DNA from: Isosphaeraceae bacterium
GTDB lineage: Bacteria > Planctomycetota > Planctomycetia > Isosphaerales > Isosphaeraceae
Assembly: GCA_025356475.1 (NCBI GenBank)
Contig: JANXSX010000221.1
Span: 37,052-101,051 of the forward strand
Direction: 5' to 3'
Length of the DNA stretch: 64,000 bases
Positions 24,282 to 32,981 of the stretch are shown here, one piece after another (position 1 is the first letter of the stretch; each line of letters begins with the position of its first letter). The translations under genes were made by a program, and so were the position numbers. The notes under the pieces are model-generated. The model worked only from the letters and a program-made list of their open reading frames with translations, ran no database searches and had not been told where the DNA came from.

Positions 24282-26306
24282 TCATGGCGCAGCAGTTTTC
24301 TTGGGAAGCTTCTCCTCGATCTTCTTCAAAGACTCTCGCAGGGATTCCGCCTCGGGGGCTGAACCAAGTTCACGAAGCAAGGTCTGGAGTCGGTCTCTCC
24401 ACTCCGTCATTGTGGGGATAGAGTCGGAAATACTAGCCAGACGGTCGGTCAATGTCCCTTTGAGCTCGGGCGAGATTGGGCTCTTGACCACTTCTTCAAA
24501 GAGCCGACGGGCACGTGCAACGTCGCGGCTCTGGACGGCGAGTTCGACATCGTGAACGTAAGTCGACTCGTAGGCGAGCTTGAACTCGGGCCCTCGCTCA
24601 TCCGCAGGAATCTTCACCAGCTTTGCTCGAAGCTCGGCTCGTCTCCCAGCGTTCAAGAGGATTTCCACGAGCATTTTGTCAAGGATGGGACGCAGTGGAG
24701 GTTCAAGGTCGAGGCGGGGCAAACCCAACAGGACTTGCATGACATCATCTGTGCGAGGGTTACGACTCGCCCAGCGGACGATGGAAGTCTTGAGGCACCA
24801 GGCCAGGAGTGAGTTCGAGTCGCGAGGCACAGCCGCAAACGGCGATGCGGTATAGGCGGGAAAGCTACTCTCTGCTGGCAATCGAGGAGTCTGGGTCGCG
24901 AGTTTCGTCTCAAATCGATAGAGGGGATCGCCCAGATAGACCAGTCGCCAAGGTTGACCAAAGGCTTCCAATTGAGACTGACGCATTACCGCGCCCAGGG
25001 GTAATCCTTCATCGATCAACGCCGAAACCAATGTGGGGGTGCGAAATGAACTTAAATAAGGTTCATTCATGGAACCAAAGTAAATGTACGCCCCCCCAGC
25101 CAGCCACCGACCTGCGATGGTATCGATACTGAGTGGATCCACGCCGGAGAACGAGTGTACAGTCAATACGACTGACGGGAAGGAAATCGGCATGTCGGCG
25201 GTCTGGCCCGGTCCTCCATGAATGGTCCAACCCGAGGGACCGCCCGAGCTATTGAGCATGATGAGGCCGTACCCGTTGCCCGGACCGACAAGGCGTTGCC
25301 ATTCGCTGAGTCTTGCCTCAGGAGGTGCCTTCAACGTGACTTGGAACCGATTGGCGAGGACCTTCGCCGCGCGGTCCATCGAATATTCATTCCAAGGCGG
25401 GTTTCGATCATATGTGTTGAAAAGGAGAGCGGTTTCGGGCTGGAGAAACAGGGCACACATCGCTCGATAAACCGACTCCCGAGCATCACCGAGCAGGCGA
25501 CCTGCAAACGCCCATCGGGTGTTGGTTGAACTCTCTCGACCAATGAGGTCATCGAAGGCGAACGCCCCCTCGCGAGTGTTATACCGGAATGGGTATGGTC
25601 CAGCGAGCGTCAGAAAGTCGCAAGAATCACCGAGTTGGTGATACTCGGGCGTTACCTTACTGACGACCGCTTCCAACTCAGCAGCGAGCCGCTTGGCCTC
25701 CCCTTCATCGGGGACTTTGGTGAGGTCGTATTTGGGGTCCCAACGGACCAGAGGCTGGTAATGGCCTGCCGCGAGCGCGACTGCTCCTGCCAAACTCGGA
25801 CTCGTTGGGGTCGAAAACACGAGACCAGGGGGGGTAGGCCCAAGTTTCGTCGAGAGTTCGTCCCCCGGGGTCGCCCGGGTGTCGTCCATGGACCACGACT
25901 TACCGACTGCCGCAGTGGCCGCCTGCCAGAGAGCTTCAGCACCGATCGGATCGACCTTCCGAGGAAATCGAACAACCTTCGACGGGCGAAATGCCCTGAG
26001 AAACTTTGCCGTTGTCGGCACATCGTCAATAAGGATGGGAAACCACTTGGTCTGGTCCCAGGAGGCGATCGCCTCCAAGAATGTTGGGATATCCGGCACC
26101 AGACAGACTTGGTCGATCACAGCCCTCTTGGGTCCTACGCGCAGCTCCCAGCTCAGCGACGCATTGCGAAGCGTCGCAAGTCGTGGGTCAAAGAATGCGA
26201 CCGGCGCGCCGGGTTGTCGAGGTGCTTGCCCTTGGCTTACTGACCCGCTAATCGACAGGAGCACGAAAGTTGCCGCCAGTCTCACTCGACCCTGTCCGAG
26301 ATTCAT
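24282..26306 (-). CDS. Unknown secreted protein, TIGR03790/C25-like features
   Basis: A 674-residue exported protein. The signal peptide starts at MNLGQGRVRLAATFVLL (26306) and ends near SQGQAP; 54 codons upstream in frame look non-coding and run into the divergent rbsD promoter. The centre has a pattern seen in TIGR03790/C25-peptidase-like proteins: FPSVVLTVHSFSG, GGAYIYFGSMNEPYLSSF, then PLGAVMRQSQ and WRLVYLGDPLYRFE. I see no clear catalytic Cys-His pair, so protease activity is unproven. The last 200 residues are helical repeats (RRAELRAKLVKI, DVARARRLFEEVVKS). Lies 177 bases after the hydroxylase operon start, facing the same way but probably separate. Confidence 0.7.
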   Translation of the reverse strand: MNLGQGRVRLAATFVLLSISGSVSQGQAPRQPGAPVAFFDPRLATLRNASLSWELRVGPKRAVIDQVCLVPDIPTFLEAIASWDQTKWFPILIDDVPTTAKFLRAFRPSKVVRFPRKVDPIGAEALWQAATAAVGKSWSMDDTRATPGDELSTKLGPTPPGLVFSTPTSPSLAGAVALAAGHYQPLVRWDPKYDLTKVPDEGEAKRLAAELEAVVSKVTPEYHQLGDSCDFLTLAGPYPFRYNTREGAFAFDDLIGRESSTNTRWAFAGRLLGDARESVYRAMCALFLQPETALLFNTYDRNPPWNEYSMDRAAKVLANRFQVTLKAPPEARLSEWQRLVGPGNGYGLIMLNSSGGPSGWTIHGGPGQTADMPISFPSVVLTVHSFSGVDPLSIDTIAGRWLAGGAYIYFGSMNEPYLSSFRTPTLVSALIDEGLPLGAVMRQSQLEAFGQPWRLVYLGDPLYRFETKLATQTPRLPAESSFPAYTASPFAAVPRDSNSLLAWCLKTSIVRWASRNPRTDDVMQVLLGLPRLDLEPPLRPILDKMLVEILLNAGRRAELRAKLVKIPADERGPEFKLAYESTYVHDVELAVQSRDVARARRLFEEVVKSPISPELKGTLTDRLASISDSIPTMTEWRDRLQTLLRELGSAPEAESLRESLKKIEEKLPKKTAAP

Positions 26307-26445
26307 CGACCCGTCCTTCCGAGACAGACAATGCAGTAGTGCCTTGGACCGCAACCCGTTAGTATGATGACTTGCTTTGCCTCGGCTTGGCCCCGTTCCT
26401 GACGGAGGCTCACCGGTCTGTCTCGCGAGTGAAGGACGCTGTTCG

Positions 26446-26841
26446 ATGAAAAAAGGTGGCATTCTCAATCCGGCGATCTGCTCTTTGCTGGCCGAACTTG
26501 GACACCTGGATGAACTGCTGATTGTCGATGCCGGTTACCCTCTGCCACCCGAGAGCCACGTGATCGATCTGACCCTCACGCCTGGAATTCCCAGATTCCT
26601 CGACGTCCTCCGCGCTGTCGCGGAGGAGCTCGTGATTGAATCGATCTCCGTCGCCTCTGAGATTACGGAGTATAGCCCAAAGCTCCACCAGGAGATCATC
26701 AAAATTGTCGGCGAGATCGACATCGACGAGGTTCCGCACCATGAATTTAAGGAGCAGTCGCTCGGGGTTAAAGGAATCATTCGTACCGCCGAGTTCACTC
26801 CCTACGCAAATGTTCGGATCTTGTGTGGGTCCGCATTCTAG
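26446..26841 (+). CDS. rbsD: D-ribose pyranase
   Basis: A 131-residue RbsD/FucU-family pyranase that interconverts the pyranose and furanose forms of ribose. Family features: MKKGGILNP start, the catalytic His in LGHLDELLIVDAGYPLP, and the C-terminal ...IRTAEFTPYANVRILCG with the closing Tyr. Full length matches E. coli RbsD (139 aa). ATG at 26446; in-frame codons upstream are not likely translated. No ribose transporter or kinase lies next to it. Divergent from the unknown secreted gene and convergent with the dehydrogenase gene. Confidence 0.9.
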   Translation: MKKGGILNPAICSLLAELGHLDELLIVDAGYPLPPESHVIDLTLTPGIPRFLDVLRAVAEELVIESISVASEITEYSPKLHQEIIKIVGEIDIDEVPHHEFKEQSLGVKGIIRTAEFTPYANVRILCGSAF

Positions 26842-26865
26842 TCCGGATCGCCTACTTGGATCGCT

Positions 26866-26944
26866 CCACTCGGATCTGTCGATCCCTTAATACGCTTCGA
26901 GTATCACTGCTCGTTCACGTAGAGGCGTGTTGAATTCCGAGTGG
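26866..26944. repeat. Inverted repeat between convergent rbsD and dehydrogenase genes
   Basis: CCACTCGGA (26866-26874) and TCCGAGTGG (26936-26944) are perfect 9-bp complements separated by 61 bases. Position between two convergent stops suggests a bidirectional transcription barrier, but the loop is long and no T tract follows. Confidence 0.25.
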
Positions 26945-26958
26945 GGTGTTTCCATTCG

Positions 26959-28014
26959 TCATACCAGCGGGACTTTGACTCCTAGCTTGGTCGCTAACGC
27001 GATCAGTCGCTCCCAATGAGCTGCCTCGATTGGAATCCCCTCGGCGGTTCTCTTGGCAAGGGTAATGCGCTCGGGATCGCCAGGCAAGAGGATCGCCTCG
27101 ACCCCTGGGGCAAGTGGGGTATCACGGACATAGTGGGCCAACGCCGTGACTTCGGAAATCATTTCGTCGTAACCGGCGAAGAGGGCAGGATCGAGAAGCA
27201 AGAAGAGGACGTTGTTGCCCTTGGCAGGAGGGGCACCGGGGTAGGGACTACGACCACCAGTTAGGCCGCCGGTCAACATGTCCAGAACGAGAGCAAGTCC
27301 GAAGCCCTTGTAGGTTTGGCTGCCCCCCATCGGCAGGATCGTTCCGTGAGGGGCTTCATAGAGAGAGGCAGAGTCGTTTGTCGGCTTGCCTTCATGATCG
27401 ATCAGCCATCCGTCGGGGACCGGCTTCTTGCCGTTGATGTAATAAACACGAACTTTCCCTTCAGCCGCAACGCAGGTACCAAAATCCAGAACCACGGGCC
27501 CGTCGGCTGTTGGAATGCCAACACAGAGAGGATTGGTTCCAAGACGGCCCTCCGTTCCTCCTGGGGGCGCGACCCGTTGGCCTCCTCCGTTATTGTTCAC
27601 CGAAGCGATCAGGACGAGCCCATCCGCCGCCGCTCTTTCGGCATATTCCCCAATCCGACCAATGTGTCCGCAATGACGTGCGGCACCGGCCGCTAGCCCG
27701 AGGTCCTTGGCCTTGGGGATGATTAGGTCGAGGAGGCGGTGTGCCTGAACCTGCCCAAGTCCCCATTGCCCGTCGCAGACGAGGACCGCAGGGGTCTGGC
27801 GCTCAACTTTCAGCTCGACACCATTTTGGTACTCACCTTTTTCGAGAAACTCGATGTATTGGGGGACGCGCATGACACCATGAGAATCGTGGCCTCGGGC
27901 GTTGGCCCCAACAAGGTTCGCTGCGACGACCTTGGAATCAGCCGCAGGCACTCCCGCAGCGTTAAAGAGAGATTCCGTGAAATGAGACAGGGTAGCGGCA
28001 TCGAGATTCGGCAC
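26959..28014 (-). CDS. Malate/L-lactate dehydrogenase-2 family (LdhA2/AllD) protein
   Basis: A 351-residue NAD(P)-dependent 2-hydroxyacid dehydrogenase of the ureidoglycolate/L-lactate (type 2) fold, unrelated to classical LDH. Motifs: GANARGHDSHGVMRVPQY (the DSHG loop), HCGHIGRIGEYAERA (catalytic His region), NPLCVGIPTADGPVVLDFGT, and YKGFGLALVLDMLTGGLTGG. Best start is GTG at 28014 with GGAG 7 bases upstream; the reading frame continues 36 codons further but those would overlap the divergent epimerase promoter. Cytoplasmic. The exact substrate (malate, lactate, ureidoglycolate or a sugar acid) cannot be set from motifs. Confidence 0.85.
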   Translation of the reverse strand: MPNLDAATLSHFTESLFNAAGVPAADSKVVAANLVGANARGHDSHGVMRVPQYIEFLEKGEYQNGVELKVERQTPAVLVCDGQWGLGQVQAHRLLDLIIPKAKDLGLAAGAARHCGHIGRIGEYAERAAADGLVLIASVNNNGGGQRVAPPGGTEGRLGTNPLCVGIPTADGPVVLDFGTCVAAEGKVRVYYINGKKPVPDGWLIDHEGKPTNDSASLYEAPHGTILPMGGSQTYKGFGLALVLDMLTGGLTGGRSPYPGAPPAKGNNVLFLLLDPALFAGYDEMISEVTALAHYVRDTPLAPGVEAILLPGDPERITLAKRTAEGIPIEAAHWERLIALATKLGVKVPLV

Positions 28015-28135
28015 TTTGGGGCTCCAGGTCAAGTTCTTGAGGATTTTGAGGATAACCGACCTGCAAGGGTTTGCAATTGGCACGCCCGCCCGTTGAGATG
28101 GATACCTCTCCCACCAACCCATTGGAGCAAATGCG

Positions 28136-29155
28136 ATGGCCTATCAAGTTGAGACCGTGGATCGCGGTGGACGGAAGGTCTATATCCTCACGAACGGCGC
28201 AAACGGCGCGACGGCGTCGATCCTTCCTTCGTTTGGATTCAACCTCTTCGATCTACGACTCCCGGTTCGTGGCCATCTCCAGCGAGTGATCATCGCCGAT
28301 GAAGGTTGGGAGTCGAATCCGAAGGACGCGGGCCGAAACGGAATCCCTATCCTGTTTCCATTCCCAAATCGGATCAAGGACGCGACTTACGGCTTTGGTG
28401 GCAAGACCTATACCTTGCCTGCCAACAACGGAAAGAACGCTATCCACGGATTCGCTATCGATGCACCTTGGGACGTTGTCGAATCGAAAGCGACCGAGAC
28501 CGAAGCCTACATTTCTGGCCGGTATCAACTGTCCGTCCACTCACCCAAGTCGCGAGAGCTGTGGCCGACAGATGCTGTCCTCCAGGTCAAATACAGCCTG
28601 AGCGGTCAGACGCTCGGCATGGAAGTCACGGTCACAAACCCAACTGCGGACCCACTCCCGTGGGGTTTCGGGATCCATCCCTATTTCCGACTTCCGATGG
28701 TCAAGGGAACGCCACTCCACCTGGGTCGAGTTCTCTTACCGGCCTCCAAATTCTGGCCACTCGCCGATTTCGTGCCGACGGGTGAGGTCAAAGCCGTTGA
28801 CCCTCGCCTCGATTTTCGGAACGGGCAGCCCATGCTCGGGTTAAAACTCGACGACGTACTGACCGGCCTGACCTTCGAGAAGGACCACGGAATTGCACGG
28901 CTGGTGGACATGAAATCAGGCGGGGAAATCAAGATTGAGTACGATCGAATGATCCGGGAGTTGGTCGTCTACACTCCACCTGGCGATGGCGACATCATCT
29001 CGATCGAGCCGTACACCCAGACGACCGATGCGATCAACCTGGAGTCGCGTAAGATTGAGGGCGGCCTCAAAATTCTTGAACACGGTCAGAGCGCCAAACT
29101 GAAGATCTCGATTTCGACTGCCGACCTACCTAAAGTCTCATCCGGTCGTCAATAA
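28136..29155 (+). CDS. Aldose 1-epimerase family protein
   Basis: A 339-residue galactose-mutarotase-like protein. Family marks: NGIPILFPFPNRIKDATYGFGGKTY (the P..GR/N..G entry), NAIHGFAIDAPWDV with the substrate-binding His, PLPWGFGIHPYFRLPM with the second His, and a late YTPPGDGDIISIEPYTQTTDAINL with the catalytic Glu. No signal peptide. ATG at 28136 is divergent from the dehydrogenase gene; the pair probably shares the 120-base promoter region. Could act on a free sugar or a sugar phosphate. Confidence 0.9.
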   Translation: MAYQVETVDRGGRKVYILTNGANGATASILPSFGFNLFDLRLPVRGHLQRVIIADEGWESNPKDAGRNGIPILFPFPNRIKDATYGFGGKTYTLPANNGKNAIHGFAIDAPWDVVESKATETEAYISGRYQLSVHSPKSRELWPTDAVLQVKYSLSGQTLGMEVTVTNPTADPLPWGFGIHPYFRLPMVKGTPLHLGRVLLPASKFWPLADFVPTGEVKAVDPRLDFRNGQPMLGLKLDDVLTGLTFEKDHGIARLVDMKSGGEIKIEYDRMIRELVVYTPPGDGDIISIEPYTQTTDAINLESRKIEGGLKILEHGQSAKLKISISTADLPKVSSGRQ

Positions 29156-29250
29156 ATCAGTTGCTTCAGTCTCGATTTAACGCCTATGATGAGCGGGAGT
29201 CGATCCAGCGATCGGCTCCCCAGACACGACCGGCCGCAGGACATTCTCGA

Positions 29251-29745
29251 ATGGAGCCCAGCGCTCATCCACCAGCCTCACCCCTCAAGGTTGAAGACCT
29301 CCGCAAGGCTGTCGATGTTTACTTGAGAGTCGCCTATCCCGCAGGCAACTTTCCTGCTGCGGTCGTGAGGCGGCTCGACTGGCCAGTTGGCGTGGATGGT
29401 CCGGGTCTATTGAATGCCCCTCCCTTTGAGCGAGCAGGCACTTCACGAGACGGAGGGAGTGGGATCCATGCCCTGCGTTTGGGGAACGCGCGTTATCCAC
29501 ACATGAAGATGCAAGTCCAGCCCTGGCCAAGCAAAGTAGGGTATTTGCTCTCGGTCAACACCCATGATCAGGTTGTGGCCATCGACCCCGACTCGATTGA
29601 CGCCGACGCATTCCGCGAGCTCCAAGCCGAAAACGCACGAGTCAAAGAAGCCGTAGAAACTGCATGGGACGAGGCGGGACTTCCCACATTTCTACGCTAC
29701 CTCCGCGATTTCTTAGACAACCAAGCTCAGTCGACCGAGGCGTAA
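29251..29745 (+). CDS. Unknown protein
   Basis: A 164-residue soluble protein I cannot assign. Starting at MEPSAHPP it has a helix (VEDLRKAVDVYLRVAYP), a middle segment rich in Pro/Gly (FPAAVVRRLDWPVGVDG), a beta stretch (KMQVQPWPSKVGYLLSVNTHDQVVAID) and a helical C-terminus (ENARVKEAVETAWDEAGLPTFLRYLRDFL). The AGGA 10 bases before ATG 29251 supports that start; a TTG at 29161 is weaker. It follows the epimerase by 95 bases on the same strand. The look of a globular domain and codon use argue for a real gene. Confidence 0.65.
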   Translation: MEPSAHPPASPLKVEDLRKAVDVYLRVAYPAGNFPAAVVRRLDWPVGVDGPGLLNAPPFERAGTSRDGGSGIHALRLGNARYPHMKMQVQPWPSKVGYLLSVNTHDQVVAIDPDSIDADAFRELQAENARVKEAVETAWDEAGLPTFLRYLRDFLDNQAQSTEA

Positions 29746-29767
29746 TCCTGAACAAGCAAGCCGGGGG

Positions 29768-30952
29768 TCAATTGCGAGACCCAACACGTTCGCTCGGTTT
29801 CTTCCGTGGCAAATGAAGACTGAATCTGGAACCATGGCCGCTCTCACAATCGAAGTCGACCCGACCACCGTGCAACTCGACAAACCTCTTCACCAAGCAG
29901 AGCCCGAGGCCGATCCCTCGCTTGCCATACTGATAATCGCCTGAAGAATGGTGCATGGTATCGTGGCCGGTGAAGAATGGCTCGAACAAGAAGGGCCGGT
30001 CGTGAGGCACGACTCCTTGCCCCTGATCGGCGACTTGCATGTAGATCTCATCCGAACCAACCGAGCGGGCTGTGACCGTGATCGTACCCCCGTCAGGGGT
30101 GAACTTGATCGCATTGACGAGCAGATTCGTCAGGATATCGACAATTTTAGAGACGTCGACGTCGGCATCTCCCAGTTTTGGATCCATTTCAAGCTGAACT
30201 CGCTGGCCACGAGCTTCGAGGAAGGGCTGACAGTCAGAAATCGCGCTCTGGATCAATGGTGCGAGTTCCACTGTCTTACGGTCGAGTGCCTGGTCAAACT
30301 GTTCGGCACGTAAGAGTTTGAGCATTCGCTCGACCGTCCCCGCGAGCCGCTTACCTCCCGAGTGGATACGTTCCACCCAATTGCGTTGGCTAGGAGTCGC
30401 TGTCTCGCCCAACGACATCCTCCAGAGTTCCGTCATACCCAGCACGACTGCGACTGGGGTGTTAAGTTCGTGGCTCGCAACTTCAATAAATGCGGATTTG
30501 AGCTGATTCGCTTTGGAAAGCCTGGTATTGCTCGCTTGAAGTTCCACGAGCAGTCGATTCTTGTCCATCACGAGGTCGTGTTGAGTGACCGCTTGACGGA
30601 TCGCGTGCTGAAGTTCGTCGGGGTCCCAAGGCTTGCTCAGGTAACGAAACACGCCCCCGGCGTTGATCGCATCGACGACCGCCTTGATATCGGCGAAACC
30701 TGTGAGGAGGAGACGCGTTGCCTCAGGCATCACGATGCGTGCCTGTTGCAAGAACTCGACCCCGCTCATCTTGGGCATCCGCTGGTCGGAGAGGACGACA
30801 TGCACGTCACGCTCATTTCGGAGTGCCTCAAGAGCGTGGGCACCATCCTCAAACGCGAGGATTCGATAATCGAGCCGAAAAAGGTCGTGAAGCGAGCGCA
30901 ACACCTCCGGCTCGTCGTCCACGATCAGGAGTGTGGGGCGTGTCGCAGGCAT
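29768..30952 (-). CDS. REC-HisKA-HATPase hybrid signalling protein
   Basis: A 394-residue cytoplasmic sensor kinase with an N-terminal receiver. REC domain: LLIVDDEPEV, phosphoacceptor Asp56 in LSDQRMP, Lys107 in LSKPWDP. DHp: ASHELNTP with His161. HATPase: NLLVNAIKFTPDGG (N box), VADQGQGV (G1) and KRGIGLGLCLVKRF (G2). No membrane segment or extra sensory domain is seen, so input probably comes through the receiver or through the partner encoded just upstream. 38 bases separate it from the REC-HATPase gene; the two look like one operon. Confidence 0.9.
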   Translation of the reverse strand: MPATRPTLLIVDDEPEVLRSLHDLFRLDYRILAFEDGAHALEALRNERDVHVVLSDQRMPKMSGVEFLQQARIVMPEATRLLLTGFADIKAVVDAINAGGVFRYLSKPWDPDELQHAIRQAVTQHDLVMDKNRLLVELQASNTRLSKANQLKSAFIEVASHELNTPVAVVLGMTELWRMSLGETATPSQRNWVERIHSGGKRLAGTVERMLKLLRAEQFDQALDRKTVELAPLIQSAISDCQPFLEARGQRVQLEMDPKLGDADVDVSKIVDILTNLLVNAIKFTPDGGTITVTARSVGSDEIYMQVADQGQGVVPHDRPFLFEPFFTGHDTMHHSSGDYQYGKRGIGLGLCLVKRFVELHGGRVDFDCESGHGSRFSLHLPRKKPSERVGSRN

Positions 30953-30990
30953 GATGGAGGCTGGCCTTTCCCGAGGCAGATAGTCGGCAT

Positions 30991-31836
30991 TTACGCCGAT
31001 TCGGAGAGTTCTGCGTGAAATCTCTTGGTCAACTTCACCTCATTGCCGGCCTCATTGAACAGGAGTTCATCGACCATTCCCTCACAAATGATCAGCCCGA
31101 AGCCACCATCGCGAAGACCCAACTTCTCACGCACATCCATATGCGCAAGCGGATCATCGGGACGAGCAGCATGCGGCAGCTCATTACGCTTGAAACCTGC
31201 TCCCTGATCTCGGATCGAAATTTCAACCCTGTCCGAGTGGACTCGATAAAGGATCGAAACCAGCTTCTCGGATCGGTGCCGGTTCCCCCACTCGATTGCG
31301 TTTTGCCCGAGTTCCATAATCGCCTGTCGGAGCTGCATGACTGCATCGGGGCCGAGCGGAGTCCCTAGAGTAAGGCTCGTCAGGAAGTCGTTCACTTCAT
31401 GAAGAAACCTTGGCTCACTGTTAAGTTCGACGTCAATCTCACCCGAGATTCCGCTTCGTTCCAGGTCGTAACGCCATGCGTGTGCTAGATCAATCGCTCG
31501 GAAGAGTTCGTCCGCCGAGAAGGGCTTGGTCAGATACGCATTTGCGCCGACTCGGAAGCCTTTCTCTCGATGCAGCAAACCGTCAAGAGCCGTCATCATG
31601 ACAATTGGGGTCTTGAGCGAGCCCAATTCACCTCGAAGTTCTCGGCAAATCTGGAAGCCGTCGCGGTCGGGCAGCATGATGTCGAGTAGGACGAGATTCA
31701 CAGGGGATCGTTTCGCGAGTTCAATTCCAGCGCCACCAGTCTCAGCCCAAATCGAGTCAAGCCCCTTGAGACGGAGCAATTGAGCAACTAACTCAGCCTG
31801 ATCGGCGTCGTCCTCAATGATCAGGACTGGGTCCAT
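30991..31836 (-). CDS. REC-HATPase (RsbW-like) protein without a DHp domain
   Basis: A 281-residue protein: receiver with Asp52 in LLDIMLPDRDG and Lys104 in LTKPFSADE, then an HATPase_c_2-type ATPase (IMELGQNAIEWGN, ISIRDQGAGF, GGFGLIICEGMVDEL). No His-containing dimerisation domain is present, so the C-terminal part resembles RsbW-type anti-sigma kinases and not a sensor kinase. Such proteins can control a sigma factor or an anti-anti-sigma switch in response to receiver phosphorylation. Start at 31836 with GGAG 6 bases before. It precedes the hybrid kinase gene by 38 bases and follows the GTPase gene by 52. Confidence 0.85.
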   Translation of the reverse strand: MDPVLIIEDDADQAELVAQLLRLKGLDSIWAETGGAGIELAKRSPVNLVLLDIMLPDRDGFQICRELRGELGSLKTPIVMMTALDGLLHREKGFRVGANAYLTKPFSADELFRAIDLAHAWRYDLERSGISGEIDVELNSEPRFLHEVNDFLTSLTLGTPLGPDAVMQLRQAIMELGQNAIEWGNRHRSEKLVSILYRVHSDRVEISIRDQGAGFKRNELPHAARPDDPLAHMDVREKLGLRDGGFGLIICEGMVDELLFNEAGNEVKLTKRFHAELSESA

Positions 31837-31888
31837 TTGATTCTCCAGACACAAAAAAAACGGGCAGTACTCTCAAAATCAAAATCTA

Positions 31889-32884
31889 TTATACATGAAG
31901 TTCAACGACGTCGGAGGCATGAAGTTCGTGGTCTCGCTTGACCGTTTGGCCGTCGAAGACGCCAGAACCCCAGATTTTCGCATATTTGAGGGATTGCTCG
32001 AAGTCGCGATGGACCTCCCTCGCCAGATCCAACACCGTGCTCCCTCTAGGCATAGTGAACGGATGGGCTCTATCAATTGGCTTCCCGGGAACTTTGGTGT
32101 AGATCCGAATCACACCAAGCAGATCGTAAACGGCGCATCTCAGGTCGTCTAGCCCCGCCCCCGTTTGGGCCGAGACCGAAAGGATCGGAAACCGATCTCC
32201 GAACCACTCTCTCACGATTTCGAGACGGTCGAGAGCTCCATCCGCATCCACCTTATTCGCCACACATAAGGTCTTAACGTGTTGGATGGTCAGGTCCTCT
32301 TCATCGTAGGGGATCTGACCGACAAGTTCCGTTCGGGTTTGAGCGAGTCGGGCGAGCGAGGCTTGAGCCGAGTCGGCAATGTCGTCGTCGCCTAGGTCGA
32401 TCACCAGCAGCGCGGCGTCTGCCGAGCGAACAATATTACCGGTCCAGGATTCGAAAAACTCCGGCGTGACCGGGGGTAGATCAATGAGTTGAACTCGCAC
32501 ATCCTCCCAATGCATCATGCCAGGGTAGGGGACCCGGGTTGTGAACGGATAAGGAGCAACCTCAGGCTTGGCATTGGTCAAAGCCGCCAAGAGCGAACTT
32601 TTCCCCGTATTCGCCGGCCCGACAAGAGCTACCTGACCTGCCCCGTCGCTGGGGACTCGATGGCTAATCGCTCCTGTTTTCTTACCCGTCGCTGGGCCGG
32701 CCTCGATCTCATCTCGAACCCGGCTCATCTTGGTCTTCAAGTCACACTGAAGCTTCTCGGTCCCCTTGTGCTTGGGGATGAGGAGATAGAGATCCTTCAG
32801 CCTCTCAAGCCGATCGGCAGGGGTCGTTGCCTTTCGATAATCGTCTTCTGCCTTCAGATACTGTGGTGGGAGATTGGCAGGCAT
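31889..32884 (-). CDS. DRG/OBG-type GTPase with TGS domain
   Basis: A 331-residue translation-associated-type GTPase. An N-terminal helical region (residues 1-75) is followed by G1 GPANTGKS (89-96), a YPFTT G2 loop, G3 reading DLPP (135-138) where most members have DxPG, G4 ANKVD, and a TGS domain at the C-terminus (RIYTKVPGKP, FTMPRGSTVLDLAREVH...). This is close to archaeal/eukaryal DRG proteins, which are uncommon in bacteria but found in planctomycetes. The Gly to Pro swap at G3 would alter GTP hydrolysis or switching. It is the first gene of a run with two signalling proteins. Confidence 0.85.
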   Translation of the reverse strand: MPANLPPQYLKAEDDYRKATTPADRLERLKDLYLLIPKHKGTEKLQCDLKTKMSRVRDEIEAGPATGKKTGAISHRVPSDGAGQVALVGPANTGKSSLLAALTNAKPEVAPYPFTTRVPYPGMMHWEDVRVQLIDLPPVTPEFFESWTGNIVRSADAALLVIDLGDDDIADSAQASLARLAQTRTELVGQIPYDEEDLTIQHVKTLCVANKVDADGALDRLEIVREWFGDRFPILSVSAQTGAGLDDLRCAVYDLLGVIRIYTKVPGKPIDRAHPFTMPRGSTVLDLAREVHRDFEQSLKYAKIWGSGVFDGQTVKRDHELHASDVVELHV

Positions 32885-32981
32885 AGATGGTCATCTTTCA
32901 ACTGACACGACCGGTGGACCGTCGCGAATTCGTCACTTACATTTTGAGACCATGCGACGGAAAGTCAACGAACTCCAGAAT

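Noticed and set aside
31852..31893. A terminator or promoter between the TGS GTPase and the REC-HATPase gene (T8 on the minus strand and TATAAT over the GTPase stop)
   Set aside because: No GC-rich stem stands before the T run, and no -35 lies at 16-18 bases from the TATAAT; left as unproven.
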